A stretch of 64,000 bases of DNA from the NCBI GenBank assembly GCA_016893485.2, contig JAFEKX020000001.1, forward strand, positions 4,278,001 to 4,342,000, in the 5' to 3' direction. Positions within the stretch are counted from its first letter, which is position 1; each line of letters opens with the position of its first letter. A model generated the notes under the pieces. It ran no database searches. It was not told where the DNA came from and saw nothing but the letters and a program-made list of their open reading frames with translations. The stretch is from Streptomyces sp. P3. Lineage in GTDB: Bacteria > Actinomycetota > Actinomycetes > Streptomycetales > Streptomycetaceae. This document shows positions 47,038-57,547 of the stretch, piece by piece. Made by a program: the position numbers and the translations under genes.

Positions 47038-48156
47038 TTACACGCCGGCGTAGGAGTGCTTGCCGCCGACGAAGATGTTGACGCCGTAGTAGTTGAACAG
47101 CCAGCAGCCGAAGGCGATCAGGGCCAGGTAGGCGGCCTTGCGGCCCTTCCAGCCGGCGGTGGCGCGGGCGTGCAGGTAGCAGGCGTAGGCGACCCAGGTG
47201 ATGAACGCCCAGGTCTCCTTCGGGTCCCAGCCCCAGTAGCGGCCCCACGCGGACTCGGCCCAGATCGCGCCCGCGATGATCGTGAACGTCCACAGCGGGA
47301 AGACGGCCGCGTTGACGCGGTACGAGAACTTGTCGAGGTTCGCCGAGGCGGGCAGCCGCTCCATCACGGAGGTGGCGAAGGCGCCGGGCTGACCGCCGTT
47401 GGCCAGCTTGTTCTCGTAGCTGTCCTTGAAGAGGTAGAGCAGCGTGCCGACGGCGCCCACGTAGAACACCGCGCCGCAGATGATCGCCGTCGAGACGTGG
47501 ATGTACAGCCAGTACGAGTGGAGCGCGGGAACCAATTGATCGCTGGCGGTGTACAAGACAGTGACGGCGATGCCGAGATCGAGGAGGACCGTCGTGACCA
47601 GGAACAGGCCGAGCCAGCGCACGTTCTTCTTGAGCAGCAGCAGCGTGAGGTACACACCGACGGCGACCGTGGAGAAGGTGATGTTGAACTCGTACATGTT
47701 GCCCCAGGGCGCCCGCTCCACCGAGGCCGCGCGGGCGATGACGCCGCTCAGCTCCACGAGGAACGCGAGCACCGTGAGAGACACGGCGATACGGCCGTAG
47801 AGGTCGCCCTGCTCGTCGCCGCCGTGCGCGCCGGGACCGTCCGGGACGTCGCGCGAGCCGGACGCGGCGCGGACGACGACCTTCGGCCGCTCCAGGACCA
47901 CGGTGCCGCCGGTGTTCTGCACGGTGACGGCGGGCGCGGCGGCCTTCTTCGCGGCGGTGCCGGTCAGCGCGGCGGCCGTACGGCCGATCTTGCTGCGGCT
48001 GCCGAAGGTCCATTCGGCGATGTACGCGAGGAAGGCCAGGGTGTAGACGGCCATCGCGGAGTAGATCAGCGTGTTGCTGAGGTTGGCCAGGTGCTCGTTG
48101 GTGGCAGCGGCCAGATTGGTCACGGAGGCGAATTCGGTTGCGGCGGCGAGAGTCAC
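47038..48156 (-). CDS. resC: Cytochrome c biogenesis protein ResC/CcsA-type (heme exporter subunit)
   Basis: System II cytochrome c maturation: delivers heme across the membrane with ResB. 372 residues, eight or so helices, intact. The heme-binding WWD-type motif WGRYWGWDPKETWAFITW is near the C-terminus, and conserved His residues sit in loops (LHSYWLYIHVSTAIICG). GTG start overlaps the resB stop. Last gene of the heme/cytochrome run, followed by a strong hairpin. Confidence 0.92.
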   Translation of the reverse strand: MTLAAATEFASVTNLAAATNEHLANLSNTLIYSAMAVYTLAFLAYIAEWTFGSRSKIGRTAAALTGTAAKKAAAPAVTVQNTGGTVVLERPKVVVRAASGSRDVPDGPGAHGGDEQGDLYGRIAVSLTVLAFLVELSGVIARAASVERAPWGNMYEFNITFSTVAVGVYLTLLLLKKNVRWLGLFLVTTVLLDLGIAVTVLYTASDQLVPALHSYWLYIHVSTAIICGAVFYVGAVGTLLYLFKDSYENKLANGGQPGAFATSVMERLPASANLDKFSYRVNAAVFPLWTFTIIAGAIWAESAWGRYWGWDPKETWAFITWVAYACYLHARATAGWKGRKAAYLALIAFGCWLFNYYGVNIFVGGKHSYAGV

Positions 48157-49981
48157 TTCTCAGCCCCTTCGGCGGGTACGGGCGGTTCGACGCCGGAGTC
48201 GGTGTCGTGGGTGTCGGCGTCGGAGGCGGGGGTCTTCGGGTCGTCGTCGGACGTCGGGTCGTCGTCGGTCTTCGTCGGGGCCCGGTCGTGCACGAGCGCG
48301 GCCAGGTCGCCGAGTTCCTCGGGAGTTTCGCGGACTCGCTGCGGCCGAGCCCGGCCATCTCGACGACGGTGACACCGTCGTCGCCGGTCCTCGCCCGCAC
48401 CCAGACGCGGCGGCGCTGGATGAACAGGGAGCCGGCCAGACCGACGATCGCGGTGAGCGCGCCGGCCAGGGCCCAGGTGGTGCCGGGCTGCTGGACGACC
48501 TGGAAGCCCGCCCACTCCTTGATCTGCTTGTCGAAGGTGATCGACCCGGCGCCGTTGGGCAGCTTCATCGTCTCGCCGGGCAGCAGCTGGGACTTGAGGA
48601 TGGCGCCCTTGGCGGTCTTGAACTGCTTCAGGTTCTTGGTGTCCAGCTGGTACACGTTCTGCGGGATGCCCGAGTTGACGCCCAGGTCACCGTGGTAGCC
48701 GGTCACGTTGAGCACCGGGTAGTCGAGCCCCGGGTACTGGGAGAACATCGTGCCGCTGCCCTTGGCGTAGGTCGGCACGAACAGGGCCGCGAAGCCGAGC
48801 TGTTCGGCGACGCCCTGGGCGTTCCTGTAGCCGTCGAGGACCTTGATCGCGCCCTGCGAGGTGACGTTGGAGTCGATCGGCAGCATCGGCACGGCCTGGT
48901 GGAAGACCACCTTGCCCTTGCCGTCCCGGACGGTGACGACCGGGGCGTAGCCGTGGCTGACGAGGTAGACCTTCGAGTCGCCGATCTCCAGCGGCTCGTT
49001 GACCTTGACGGTGTGCTTCTCGGCCTTGCCGTAGGCACCGAGGCTGTAGGTGATGTCGGCCTGGTAGGTGCGCGGGGTGCCGCGGTTGGGGCCGGTGCGC
49101 TCGTAGGTGCCGACGAAGTTCTTCAGGTTGAAGCTGAAGGGCACGAGGTCGTCGTCGCTGAAGAGGTTCCCGGACTTGAAGTCGTCGTACTGGGTGAGGG
49201 TGTTGGAGAAGCCGTCGCCCTCGACGATCAGCTTGTCGCCCTCGGACTTGAAGAGCTGGCCCCAGGCGAAGGCGATCAGCATCACGATCAGCGCGAGGTG
49301 GAAGAGGAGGTTGCCGGTCTCGCGGAGGTAGCCCTTCTCGGCGGCGACGGCGTCACCGGCGATGTGGGCGCGGAAGCGGCGCTTCTTCAGGGTCGCGAGG
49401 GCGACCTCGCGGACCTGCTCGGGCTCGGCGGTGGTGCGCCATGTGGCGTACGCGGGAAGCCGGTTGAGCCGCTTGGGCGCGCCCGGCGGACGGCCGCGGA
49501 GCTGGCCGACGAACTGCCAGGTGCGCGGGATGATGCAGCCGATGAGGGAGACGAACAGCAGGACGTAGATCGCGCCGAACCAGGCGGAGCCGTAGACGTG
49601 GAAGAGGCCGAGCTTCTGGTAGATCGGGCCGAGCGTCTTGTGCGCGTCCAGGAACTCGGAGACCTTCAGCGCGTCGGTGCCGGACTGCGGGATCAGCGAG
49701 CCGGGGACCGCGCCGAGCGACAGCAGGAACAGCAGCATCAGCGCGACCCGCATCGAGGTCAGCTGGCGCCAGAACCAGCGCGCCCAGCCGAGCACTTCAC
49801 GACCGGTCCAGACGAGCCAGCCGGTCGGGCCGGGAGCGCGGTTGCCGCCGAACGAGCCGGGCATGGCCCTCTCGACGGGGGCCGTGGAGAGCTGGGAGCC
49901 GGCGGCGCCGAGGTCCTGGTCGTCGGCGGAGGAGTCGGCCCGGGGCGTCTCGGCGGGCGAGTCGGCGGTCGTCTTGCTCAT
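48153..49981 (-). CDS. resB: Cytochrome c biogenesis protein ResB (one frameshift)
   Basis: System II partner of ResC. About 610 residues: N-terminal helices (MRVALMLLFLLSLGAVPGSL, IYVLLFVSLIGCIIPRTW, LLFHLALIVMLIAFAWGQLF), a large extracytoplasmic domain (KLIVEGDGFSNTLTQYDDFK onward), a final helix (WALAGALTAIVGLAGSLFIQ) and a cytoplasmic tail (KTDDDPTSDDDPKTPASDAD). A break near 48328 (EELGDLAALVHDRAP after KLP) fits a missing base. ATG lies 3 bases after the ccdA stop. Confidence 0.92.
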
Positions 49982-49984
49982 CGA

Positions 49985-50746
49985 TCAGATCCCTACAGTG
50001 AAGCCGTCGGACCAGCCCTGCATGTCCTGCACCAGCGCGTCCCAGGCACCGGTGAGCAGCAGCACGCCGGTCACGATCATCATGGTGCCGCCCACGCGCA
50101 TCACCCAGACGTAGTGGCGCTTGACCCAGCCGAAGGCGCCGAGGGCCTTGCGGAACGCGACCGCGGTGAGGACGAAGGGGACACCCAGGCCGAGACAGTA
50201 CGCGACGGTCAGTATGGCGCCGCGACCGGCACTCGACTGGTCCATCGAGAGAGCCTGCACGGACGCGAGGGTCGGGCCGATGCACGGGGTCCAGCCGATC
50301 CCGAAGAGCGCGCCGAGCAGCGGTGCTCCTATGAGTCCGGTCGTCGGCCGCTTGTGGAAGCGGAACTCGCGCTGGGTCAGCCAGGGCATCATCCCCATGA
50401 AGAACACGCCCATGAGGATCATGAGCACGCCCAGCACCTGGGTCAGGACGCCCTTGTTCTCCTGGAGCGTCTGCCCGAAGTAGCCGAACAGGGCTCCCCG
50501 GAGACGAACACGACGGTGAAGCCCAGGACGAAGAGGGAAGCGCCCGCGACCATCCGGCCGCGGCGGGCGTCGCCGAGGTCGGTGCCGGTGACTCCCGTCA
50601 CGTAGGAGAGGTAGCCGGGGACGAGTGGCAGGACGCACGGGGGAGAAGAAGGAGACGAGTCCGCCGAGGACCGCGATCGGCAGCGCGAGCAGCAAAGCTC
50701 CGCTGCGGACGGTGGTGTTGGGGTCGGTTACCGCCGCGAGCAGCAC
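49985..50746 (-). CDS. ccdA: Thiol-disulfide transporter CcdA (two frameshifts)
   Basis: Moves reducing power across the membrane to keep cytochrome c cysteines and TlpA reduced. About 254 residues, six helices. The first conserved cysteine is recovered as CVLPLVPGYLSYVTG after one base near 50640; the second is in GIGWTPCIGPTLASVQALS. Another base near 50500 restores VSGGALFGYFGQTLQ. GTG start, 6 bases after tlpA. Confidence 0.9.
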   Translation of the reverse strand: MLLAAVTDPNTTVRSGALLLALPIAVLGGLVSFFSPVRPATRPRLPLLRDGSHRHRPRRRPPRPDGRGRFPLRPGLHRRVRLRGALFGYFGQTLQENKGVLTQVLGVLMILMGVFFMGMMPWLTQREFRFHKRPTTGLIGAPLLGALFGIGWTPCIGPTLASVQALSMDQSSAGRGAILTVAYCLGLGVPFVLTAVAFRKALGAFGWVKRHYVWVMRVGGTMMIVTGVLLLTGAWDALVQDMQGWSDGFTVGI

Positions 50747-50752
50747 GTCAGC

Positions 50753-51355
50753 TCACTTCTCCGCGATGACCGGGTCGAGCATCTCGCGGAGCTTGTCCTC
50801 GCTGAGTGCCTGGAGCGCGCGGGCCGCGATCTTGCCGTCCCGGTCGATGACGATCGTGGAGGGGATGGCCTGCGGGTTGAGGGTGCCCTTCTTGAAGCGG
50901 AGCATCAGCCGGCCCGTCGGGTCGTAGAGACTCGGGTACGGGACGGCGTACTTCTTCTCGAAGGCGACGGCCGGTTCGGTGCTGGTGTCGCGGGTGTTGA
51001 GGCCGACGAACTGGACGTCCTTGCCCGCGGTGGCCTTGGCGACCTGGACGAGGTTGTCCGCCTCGGCGCGGCACGGGGAGCACCAGGAGCCCCACACGTT
51101 GACGACGAGGACCTTGCCCTTGTAGTCGGCGGTGTCGAGCGTCTTGCCGTCGATGGTCTTGCCGGACAGGTCGGGGGCGGCCTGGCGGTCGCCCTTCTTG
51201 ACGGTCGCGATGCCGTCGGAGCCGGTGATGAAGTTGGTGTTGCCCGAGCCTCCGGAGGTGCCTCCGGAGCTGCACGCGGACAGCACCAACGCGGCGACGG
51301 CGACACCGGCGGTCGACAGGACGGCGCGGCTACGGGCGCGACTGGCGGCACTCAT
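50753..51355 (-). CDS. TlpA/ResA-type thioredoxin lipoprotein
   Basis: Extracytoplasmic thiol reductase for cytochrome c maturation. 200 residues, intact. Lipoprotein signal with lipobox VLSAC; then KTLDTADYKGKVLVVNVWGS followed by the WCSPC redox motif, and LNPQAIPSTIVIDRDGKIAA, the cis-Pro strand of thioredoxins. Operon with ccdA, resB and resC; with CcdA it supplies reduced apocytochrome. Confidence 0.9.
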   Translation of the reverse strand: MSAASRARSRAVLSTAGVAVAALVLSACSSGGTSGGSGNTNFITGSDGIATVKKGDRQAAPDLSGKTIDGKTLDTADYKGKVLVVNVWGSWCSPCRAEADNLVQVAKATAGKDVQFVGLNTRDTSTEPAVAFEKKYAVPYPSLYDPTGRLMLRFKKGTLNPQAIPSTIVIDRDGKIAARALQALSEDKLREMLDPVIAEK

Positions 51356-51431
51356 GTGAAAAGTTTCGCATGCCCGTTCCGGGGATCTTGCGCGCCCCCT
51401 CAACGGCGTACGGCGGGCGGAAACCCGCATT

Positions 51432-52722
51432 TCAGGCGGCGTCTCCGGTGGCCGTGGAAGAGCTGCTGGGGCTCGCGGCCAGGAAGGACTTCCAGCCGCC
51501 GGCCGGGGCCTGGCCGACGTCGAGGCCGCGCAGCTTGGCGAGCACCTCGGGCTTCTGCACGTCGATCCAGTCGGTGAACTGCCTGAAGGAGACGAGGCGC
51601 ACGTCCTCGCCCTTCTCCTTCAGGTGGGCGATGTGCTTGAAGGCCTGCTCGACGGCGTCCATGTAGATGCCGCCGTTCCAGTGCTCGAAGTGGTTGCCGA
51701 TGAAGAAGGGGGCCCGGTTCGTCTCGTACGCCCGCTGGAAGCCGGAGATGTAGGCCTGCGCGGCCTGGGTACGCCAGCCCGGGTAGTTGTAGGCGGGCGC
51801 GTTGGTGGAGTTGACCGACTGGTTGGCCAGCATGTTGTAGTCCATCGAGAGGACCTCGAAGCTGTGCCCGGGGAAGGGGACGGCCTGGAGGGGTAGTCCC
51901 AGACGCCGTTGCGCTTCACGGGCCAGACCTGGCGGCCGCCGGGCGAGGAGGCGTCGTAGCGCCAGCCGAGGGAGCGGGCGGTGGGCAGCAGGTTGTCCTG
52001 GCCGAGCAGGCAGGGGTGCGGCCGCCGACGAGTTCCTTCTCGTAGTCGAAGGGCAGCGACGGCAGGTTGGTCCAGCCGGTGTTGGTGCGCCACTCCTTGA
52101 CGAAGGACTTGGCCTGGTCGATCTCGCTGCGCCACTGCTGGGGCGTCCAGTTGGCGACCGTGCCGTGGCCGGAGCAGAAGTGGCCGTTGAAGTGGGTGCC
52201 TATCTCGTGGCCCTCGAGCCAGGCGCGGCGCACGTTGGTGAGCGTGGCCTTGACGTGCTCGTCGGTGAGGTAGCCGATGTCGGAGGCGCCGCGCGCGTTG
52301 TTCGGCGGGTTGTACAGGCGCTTCTTCGACTCGGGCAGCAGATAGAGGCCGGAGAGGAAGAAGGTCATGCTCGCGCCGTGCTGCTTGGCGAGGTCGAGGA
52401 AGCGGGGGAACAGGCCGTTGCCCACCTCGCCCGCGCCGTCCCAGGAGAAGATCACGAACTGCGGCGGGGTCTGGCCCGGCTCCAGCGGCACCGGCTTGGC
52501 GGGCTGCTTGGGCTGCGCGCCGGTGAAGGACGTGGAGCCGTCACCGATGGGCTTGGCGCGCGGCTCCATGGACTTGGTGGGGCCGCCGCCGGAGTGTCCC
52601 TTGCCCGAACCGCCGGAGGGGCTCGGCTTGTCCGAGCCGAGCGTCCCGCACCCGGCGAGTCCTACGGCCGCCGCGGCGCCCGCACCGACTCCGAGCGCGC
52701 CCCGTCGAGTGAGACTCCGCAT
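51432..52722 (-). CDS. Tat-type polysaccharide deacetylase-like lipoprotein (two frameshifts)
   Basis: About 430 residues. The Arg-Arg signal and lipobox read MRSLTRRGALGVGAGAAAAV then GLAGCG. NodB-like fold: FVIFSWDGAGEVGNGLFPRF (catalytic Asp), SMTFFLSGLYLLPESKKRLY, EGHEIGTHFNGHFCSGHGTV (metal His pair HFNGH), then (after C near 52025) RTPCLLGQDNLLPTARSLGW, (after C near 51895) YPLQAVPFPGHSFEVLSMDY and FFIGNHFEHWNGGIYMDAVE. It lies between the phosphatase and tlpA genes on the same strand. Not obviously part of cytochrome maturation; substrate unknown. Confidence 0.82.
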
Positions 52723-52869
52723 TGCTTCCCCATCCGTCGCGTCCTCTGTGGTCTACCTGTGAGAGGACGCGACGGACAAGAAAGTTCGCCAAGAACGATG
52801 TGGGTTGCGAAACAAATGTCACAGAGCTGTCACCAGACCTGCCCCTGACGAGTGATCAACCGGTGCTTT

Positions 52870-53552
52870 TCAGGCGCCGAACGCCTTGTCCTTGCCCTTG
52901 ACGGGCTTGGCGCCGGCGAGGAGATGGGCCGGGACGAGATCGCGGGCCGGCTCGGTGTAGCCGACGGACACGATCTTGTCGCCGCGGTAGGTGAACGTCG
53001 TCAGGGAGGCGAGGGTGCACTGCCGCTTGCGCGGGTCGTGCCACAGCCGCCGCCGCTCGACGTACGACCGCACGATCCAGATCGGCAGCTGATGGCTGAC
53101 CAGCACCGCCTCGTGGCCGCGCGCGGCGTCCTTGGCGGCGTCCAGCGCGCCCATCATGCGGCGGACGACCTGGTCGACGTAGGGCTCACCCCACGACGGC
53201 TTGAACGGGTTGACCAGGTACTTCCAGTTGTCCGGCTTCTTCAGCGCGCCGTCGCCGACGCCGAAGGTCTTGCCCTGGAAGACGTTCTCGGCCTCGATGA
53301 GCCGCCCGTCGGTCCCGAGGTCGAGGCCGTGCGCCTTGGCGATCGGGGTGGCGGTCTCCTGCGCGCGCTCCAGCGGGGAGGCGACGACGTGGGTGACATC
53401 GCGGGAGGAGAGGTGCTCGGCGACCCGGTCGGCCATCTGCCGCCCCAGCTCGGAGAGGTGGTAGCCGGGAAGACGACCGTAGAGGACGCCGTCGGGGTTG
53501 GCGACCTCCCGTGCCGCATCACATGGACGACGGTGATGTCACTGCTGCTCAT
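52870..53552 (-). CDS. Histidine phosphatase family protein (one frameshift)
   Basis: Phosphoglycerate-mutase-like phosphatase, about 228 residues. The catalytic MRHG opens the domain; one G restored near 53503 gives VMRHGEVANPDGVLYGRLPG. THVVASPLERAQETATPIAK and AVLVSHQLPIWIVRSYVERR (second catalytic His) follow. ATG overlaps the hemL stop (ATGA). Conserved position between hemL and the ccd/res genes; substrate unknown. Confidence 0.87.
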
Positions 53553-54927
53553 TCGGTGGCCTCCGCCGCCGCTCGGGCCGCCGCCGGAAGGGCGTCGGCG
53601 ATCCGCTGGATGGCCCGTTCGTCGTGGGCCGTGGACACGAACCAGGACTCGAAGGACGACGAGGGCGGCAGATAGACACCGTTCGCCAGCATCGAGTGGA
53701 AGAACGCGGTGAAGCGGTACGACTCCTGCGCCTTGGCGTCCTCGTAGTTGCGCACGCTCCGGTCGGTGAAGAACACGGAGAACATGTTGGAGGCCTGCTG
53801 GATCCGGTGCGCGACACCTTCCTTGGTGAGCGCCTCGGTGACCAGGGCCTGGATCTGCGCGGACACGGCGTCGATCGTGTCGTAGGCCGCGTCGTCGAGG
53901 AGGCGCAGCTGGGCGAGGCCCGCGGCGGTGGCGACGGGGTTCCCGGAGAGGGTGCCGGCCTGGTAGACGGGCCCGGCGGGGGCGAGGTGCGCCATGATGT
54001 CGGCGCGCCCGCCGAACGCGGCGGCGGGGAAGCCGCCGCCCATGACCTTCCCGAAGGTCATGAGGTCCGGTACGACCCCGTCGATCCCGAACCAACCGGC
54101 CCTGCTGGTACGGAAACCGGTCATGACCTCGTCGGAGATGAAGAGGGCACCGTTCTTCCGGCAGGCGTCCTTGAGCCCCTGGTTGAACCCGGGCGTCGGC
54201 GGCACGACCCCCATGTTCCCGGGCGAGGCCTCCGTGATGACGCAGGCGATCTCACCGGGGTGCCGGTGGAAGGCCTCGTTGACCGCTTCGAGGTCGTTGT
54301 ACGGCAGCACGATCGTGTCGCCGGCCTGGGCGCCGGTGACGCCGGGGGTGTCGGGCAGCGCGAAGGTGGCGACACCGGAACCGGCGGCGGCGAGCAGCGC
54401 GTCGACGTGACCGTGGTAACACCCGGCGAACTTGATGACCTTGGGCCGGCCCGTGAACCCACGAGCCAGCCGGATGGCGGACATGGTCGCCTCGGTCCCA
54501 CTGCTCACGAGCCGCACCTGCTGGACGGGCTCGACGCGGGCGACGATCTCCTCGGCGAGCGCGACCTCGCCCTCACCGGGGTGCCGAAGGAGGTGCCGCG
54601 CGAGACGGCGTCGTGGACGGCGGCGATCACGTCGGGCTGCGAGTGCCCGAGGATCATCGGGCCCCAGGAGCAGACGAGGTCGACGTACTCGCGCCCGTCC
54701 GCGTCCGTCAGATAGGGGCCGGTGCCGGACACCATGAAGCGGGGCGTGCCGCCGACGGCGCGGAAGGCGCGCACCGGGGAGTTCACGCCGCCCGGGGTGA
54801 CGACCGCCGCGCGGTCGAAGAGAGCCTGCGAGACGGGTGCGTCGTAGGGATACGGCAGGGCGTGCGGAGCCCCGCCCGCCCCTCCGCTGGGCGTTTCGCT
54901 GGGCGTTCCGCTGGACGTTTCGGTCAT
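53549..54927 (-). CDS. hemL: Glutamate-1-semialdehyde 2,1-aminomutase (one frameshift)
   Basis: PLP enzyme forming 5-aminolevulinate in the C5 heme pathway. About 459 residues. TPGGVNSPVRAFRAVGGTP, YHGHVDALLAAAGSGVATFA, LFISDEVMTGFRTSRAGWFG and PDLMTFGKVMGGGFPAAAFG (PLP lysine) are family motifs. One base near 54587 restores GTPGEGEVALAEEIVARVEP. Overlaps the phosphatase gene downstream. Supplies heme to the cytochrome maturation genes that follow on the strand. Confidence 0.93.
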
Positions 54928-55227
54928 GACCTGCGACTTCTCCGGCTTCTCGGACTTCTCGGTTTACTGGGGGTCCGGTGACTCAGTGACCTCCTCAGGG
55001 TAGGCGGCGGGAGAACGGGCAGGGGCCCCCACCCGTCTGCGAGACTGGGACCTGATACACACAAGGACACACAGCTCGTGCGGGCGCCGGTGTTCAGGGC
55101 TTGCGCAGATCCTGCGGACAGGTGTTTCAGCGCACGTTTCGGCGGGCGGCCGTGGGGAGGTCACTGACACGATGATCGGGTTGCGCGGCGAGGGCCACGC
55201 GTCCTGGAAAAGCAGTCGGGTGGAGAT
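54928..55227. other. Divergent intergenic region, hemL and small-protein promoters
   Basis: 300 bases with no convincing gene; expected to hold both promoters. Nothing specific recognised. Confidence 0.5.
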
Positions 55228-55469
55228 ATGCATCGCGGTGGCGGACTGGGCGAGGGGACTGACGATCTGGGTCCTCGGCGTGCCCGGCGGGGAAGCACCG
55301 GCGCGACGCGGAGGAGGCCGCCGAGGCGGCACGGCAGAGTGGTCCCGGATCCGGTGGGTCCGCTGGATCCCATGTGGGTTCGGATGAGTCGGATCGCGAC
55401 GAGCGCCGTATCGAACGTCGGATCGATCAGTTGCGGGCGGGGAGCAGGAATGGTGGTCGGGTGGGGTGA
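55228..55469 (+). CDS. Small charged hypothetical protein (one frameshift)
   Basis: 80 residues after restoring one G near 55292: MHRGGGLGEGTDDLGPRRAR, then KHRRDAEEAAEAARQSGPGS, GGSAGSHVGSDESDRDERRI, ERRIDQLRAGSRNGG. Highly charged and probably disordered or helical. GGAG precedes the ATG; the TGA overlaps the next gene's GTG, so the pair is translationally coupled. No family recognised. Confidence 0.5.
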
Positions 55470-55897
55470 CCTACAAATACTTCGGCGCGCCCGACGGCGC
55501 GACCGCGGCCCGCGTCCCGATCTCGATGCGCCCCGAGGAACTGGGCGGCGACGAGCTCGGGATGAACGGCATGTTCACCAAGATCAAGCCGGAGACGATG
55601 GCCGCGATGGTCCTCACCGGCATCGAGGGCGTCCCGCTCAACAAGGTGCCCCCGCTGGAACTGGTGGTCCTCCACCCCGACTACGCCGTCGTCAAACTCC
55701 CGATGACGGTCGTCGACCCCCTGCGCGGAATCGGCGAGGAGGCGGTGGGCGCGGCGGCGTTCATCTGGTCGACGGTGCCGGACCGGGGTGGGCCTCGGGA
55801 TGCGTTCAATGTGTATCAACTGCTGCACGAGTGGCAGGACTTCAGCCACCGGCTGCATGAGGCGGGGCATCAGCCTTATTGCCTTGTGTGGCCGTGA
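55466..55897 (+). CDS. Conserved actinobacterial protein of unknown function
   Basis: 143 residues, intact. VTYKYFGAPDGATAARVPIS, MRPEELGGDELGMNGMFTKI, VPLNKVPPLELVVLHPDYAV and FNVYQLLHEWQDFSHRLHEA; no signal or membrane helix. Compositionally ordinary and well conserved in feel, next to hemL. Coupled to the small upstream ORF and followed by a terminator. I do not recognise a function. Confidence 0.75.
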   Translation: MTYKYFGAPDGATAARVPISMRPEELGGDELGMNGMFTKIKPETMAAMVLTGIEGVPLNKVPPLELVVLHPDYAVVKLPMTVVDPLRGIGEEAVGAAAFIWSTVPDRGGPRDAFNVYQLLHEWQDFSHRLHEAGHQPYCLVWP

Positions 55898-55917
55898 GCC
55901 GGTGTTTCGCTGGTAGC

Positions 55918-55945
55918 GGGCGGGGTCTTCGGGCCTCGCCCTTTT
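55918..55945 (+). terminator. Intrinsic terminator after the conserved protein
   Basis: GGGCGGGG pairs with CCTCGCCC around TCTTCGGG and is followed by TTTT; 20 bases after the stop. A classical rho-independent shape. The remaining gap to 56215 holds no gene. Confidence 0.8.
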
Positions 55946-56215
55946 CAGTGCCGGAGAGGGGCCGTCAGGCGGCCGGGGCACATTGAGGGCATGCCTTGCG
56001 GGTGGGGGCTCGCCGGACGGCGGCAGCCGTGTGTACGTCCGCGGCGACTCATCTGTGGCGGCTTCCACCTCACTGACATTCGACGAACGAGTCAGTGACG
56101 GGCCGGCCCGGGCAACGGCGACAAGAACACCGTTTCCCCGTGCGCCCCTGCCTTCACCGACAGGCGTGCCAGGATGATGATCTGACAGCCACTCACCAAG
56201 ACGGAGCCTGGCCCC

Positions 56216-57034
56216 ATGACCTCTCCCAGCGGAGACGGCAGTGGCGCGCAGCCACTGATCATCGACACCAGCAAGCCCCACCCGGCCCGGATGTACGACT
56301 ACTTCCTCGGCGGCAAGGACCACTACGAGGTCGACCGGGAGGCCGCCGAGCAGTTCATCAAGGCGGCACCGGAGGTGCGGGAAGGGGTCCGGGCGAACCG
56401 GCGCTTCATGCACCGGGCCGTCCAGCACGTCGTCGCCGAGGGCGGGGTGCGCCAGATCCTCGACATCGGCACCGGCCTGCCCACCGAGCCGAACGTGCAC
56501 CAGATCGCGCACGCCATCGCCCCGGACACCCGGATCGTCTACGTCGACAACGACCCGATCGTCAGCACCCACTCGATGGCCCTCATGGAGGACACCGACA
56601 CCTCCGTCATCCTGGCCGACCTGCGCGACCCCCGCTCGATCCTCGACCACCCCGAGGTCCGCAAGGCCATCGACTTCGACCAGCCGGTCGCGGTGCTGCT
56701 GGTCGCCGTCGTCCACTTCCTGTCCGACGAGGGTGATCCCTACGGCATCGTCGCCACCCTGCGCGACGCCCTGCCGACCGGTTCCTACCTCGTCCTCTCG
56801 CACGCCACCGGCGACGTCCACGAGGACGGCCGGCACGACGCGGCCTCCGTCTACAACCGGGCCACCGCGACCCTCAACCTTCGCAGCCACGCCCAAGTCC
56901 TGGACTTCTTCGGCGACTTCGCCCTCGTCGACCCGGGCCTGGTCCGCGTCACGCACTGGCGCCCGGAGGAGACCCCGGCCCCGGGTGCCGCACCGATCGG
57001 GATCTACGGCGGAGTGGCCCGCAAGGACAACTAG
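56216..57034 (+). CDS. DUF574-type SAM-dependent methyltransferase
   Basis: 272 residues, intact. IDTSKPHPARMYDYFLGGKD is the hallmark N-terminus, then QILDIGTGLPTEPNVHQIAH (SAM motif), VYVDNDPIVSTHSMALM and LLVAVVHFLSDEGDPYGIVA. This family is greatly expanded in Streptomyces and its substrates are unknown. No ribosome-binding site stands out. Confidence 0.87.
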   Translation: MTSPSGDGSGAQPLIIDTSKPHPARMYDYFLGGKDHYEVDREAAEQFIKAAPEVREGVRANRRFMHRAVQHVVAEGGVRQILDIGTGLPTEPNVHQIAHAIAPDTRIVYVDNDPIVSTHSMALMEDTDTSVILADLRDPRSILDHPEVRKAIDFDQPVAVLLVAVVHFLSDEGDPYGIVATLRDALPTGSYLVLSHATGDVHEDGRHDAASVYNRATATLNLRSHAQVLDFFGDFALVDPGLVRVTHWRPEETPAPGAAPIGIYGGVARKDN

Positions 57035-57547
57035 CCACCGGCATGAGGCAGTTGGTCACCCAGCCCGCCCGGACCGCGCAGCCTGCCGTGATCCGGGCGG
57101 AGTTGGACACCCCGCCGCGCACCAGGCCGTCCCCGGGCGAGGGTGGTGCCAGCTGTACCCCGGACCGGGCAGCTCACCCCCTCGTGGCGGAAGCCCGCCG
57201 ACGGCATCGTTGATCGCGCAAGGCCAAGGTCGACGACTCGCCGGAAGGACCCCCTGCCATGTCCCACACCACCGTCTCCCTCACGAAGAACGCCCGCACC
57301 ACCCGGCCGTCCACCACCCGGCGAACCCCGGCGCCACGCCCCGCGTCATGCCTCTCTGGCAGGCGATGGGCCACCCGTTCGCCCCGGCCGACGGCACGGT
57401 GGGATCGTGAACTCCCGCGCCCCCGAACCCTGTTGAGCGGCGCCGTGCCACTCGCGGCGCGCAGCCGGCGCAGCGCCGGGAGACCGCCGCGAAAGCCGGG
57501 CCCCGGAGTCACCCCGCGTGCACCTAGCGTTCACGTCCCCGCGAAGC
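57035..57547. other. Intergenic region without a convincing gene
   Basis: About 510 bases. Short frames exist (MPLWQAMGHPFAPADGTVGS near 57349 is the most protein-like) but none has a ribosome-binding site and clear codon support. A GC-rich hairpin-prone stretch lies around 57440-57490. It may be remnants of a small gene broken by missing bases. Confidence 0.4.

Noticed and set aside
46805..49981. One continuous 1058-codon leftward frame from resB to the sigma factor.
   Set aside because: It runs through resC in a wrong frame. ResB, ResC and sigma-factor domains are each recognisable separately.
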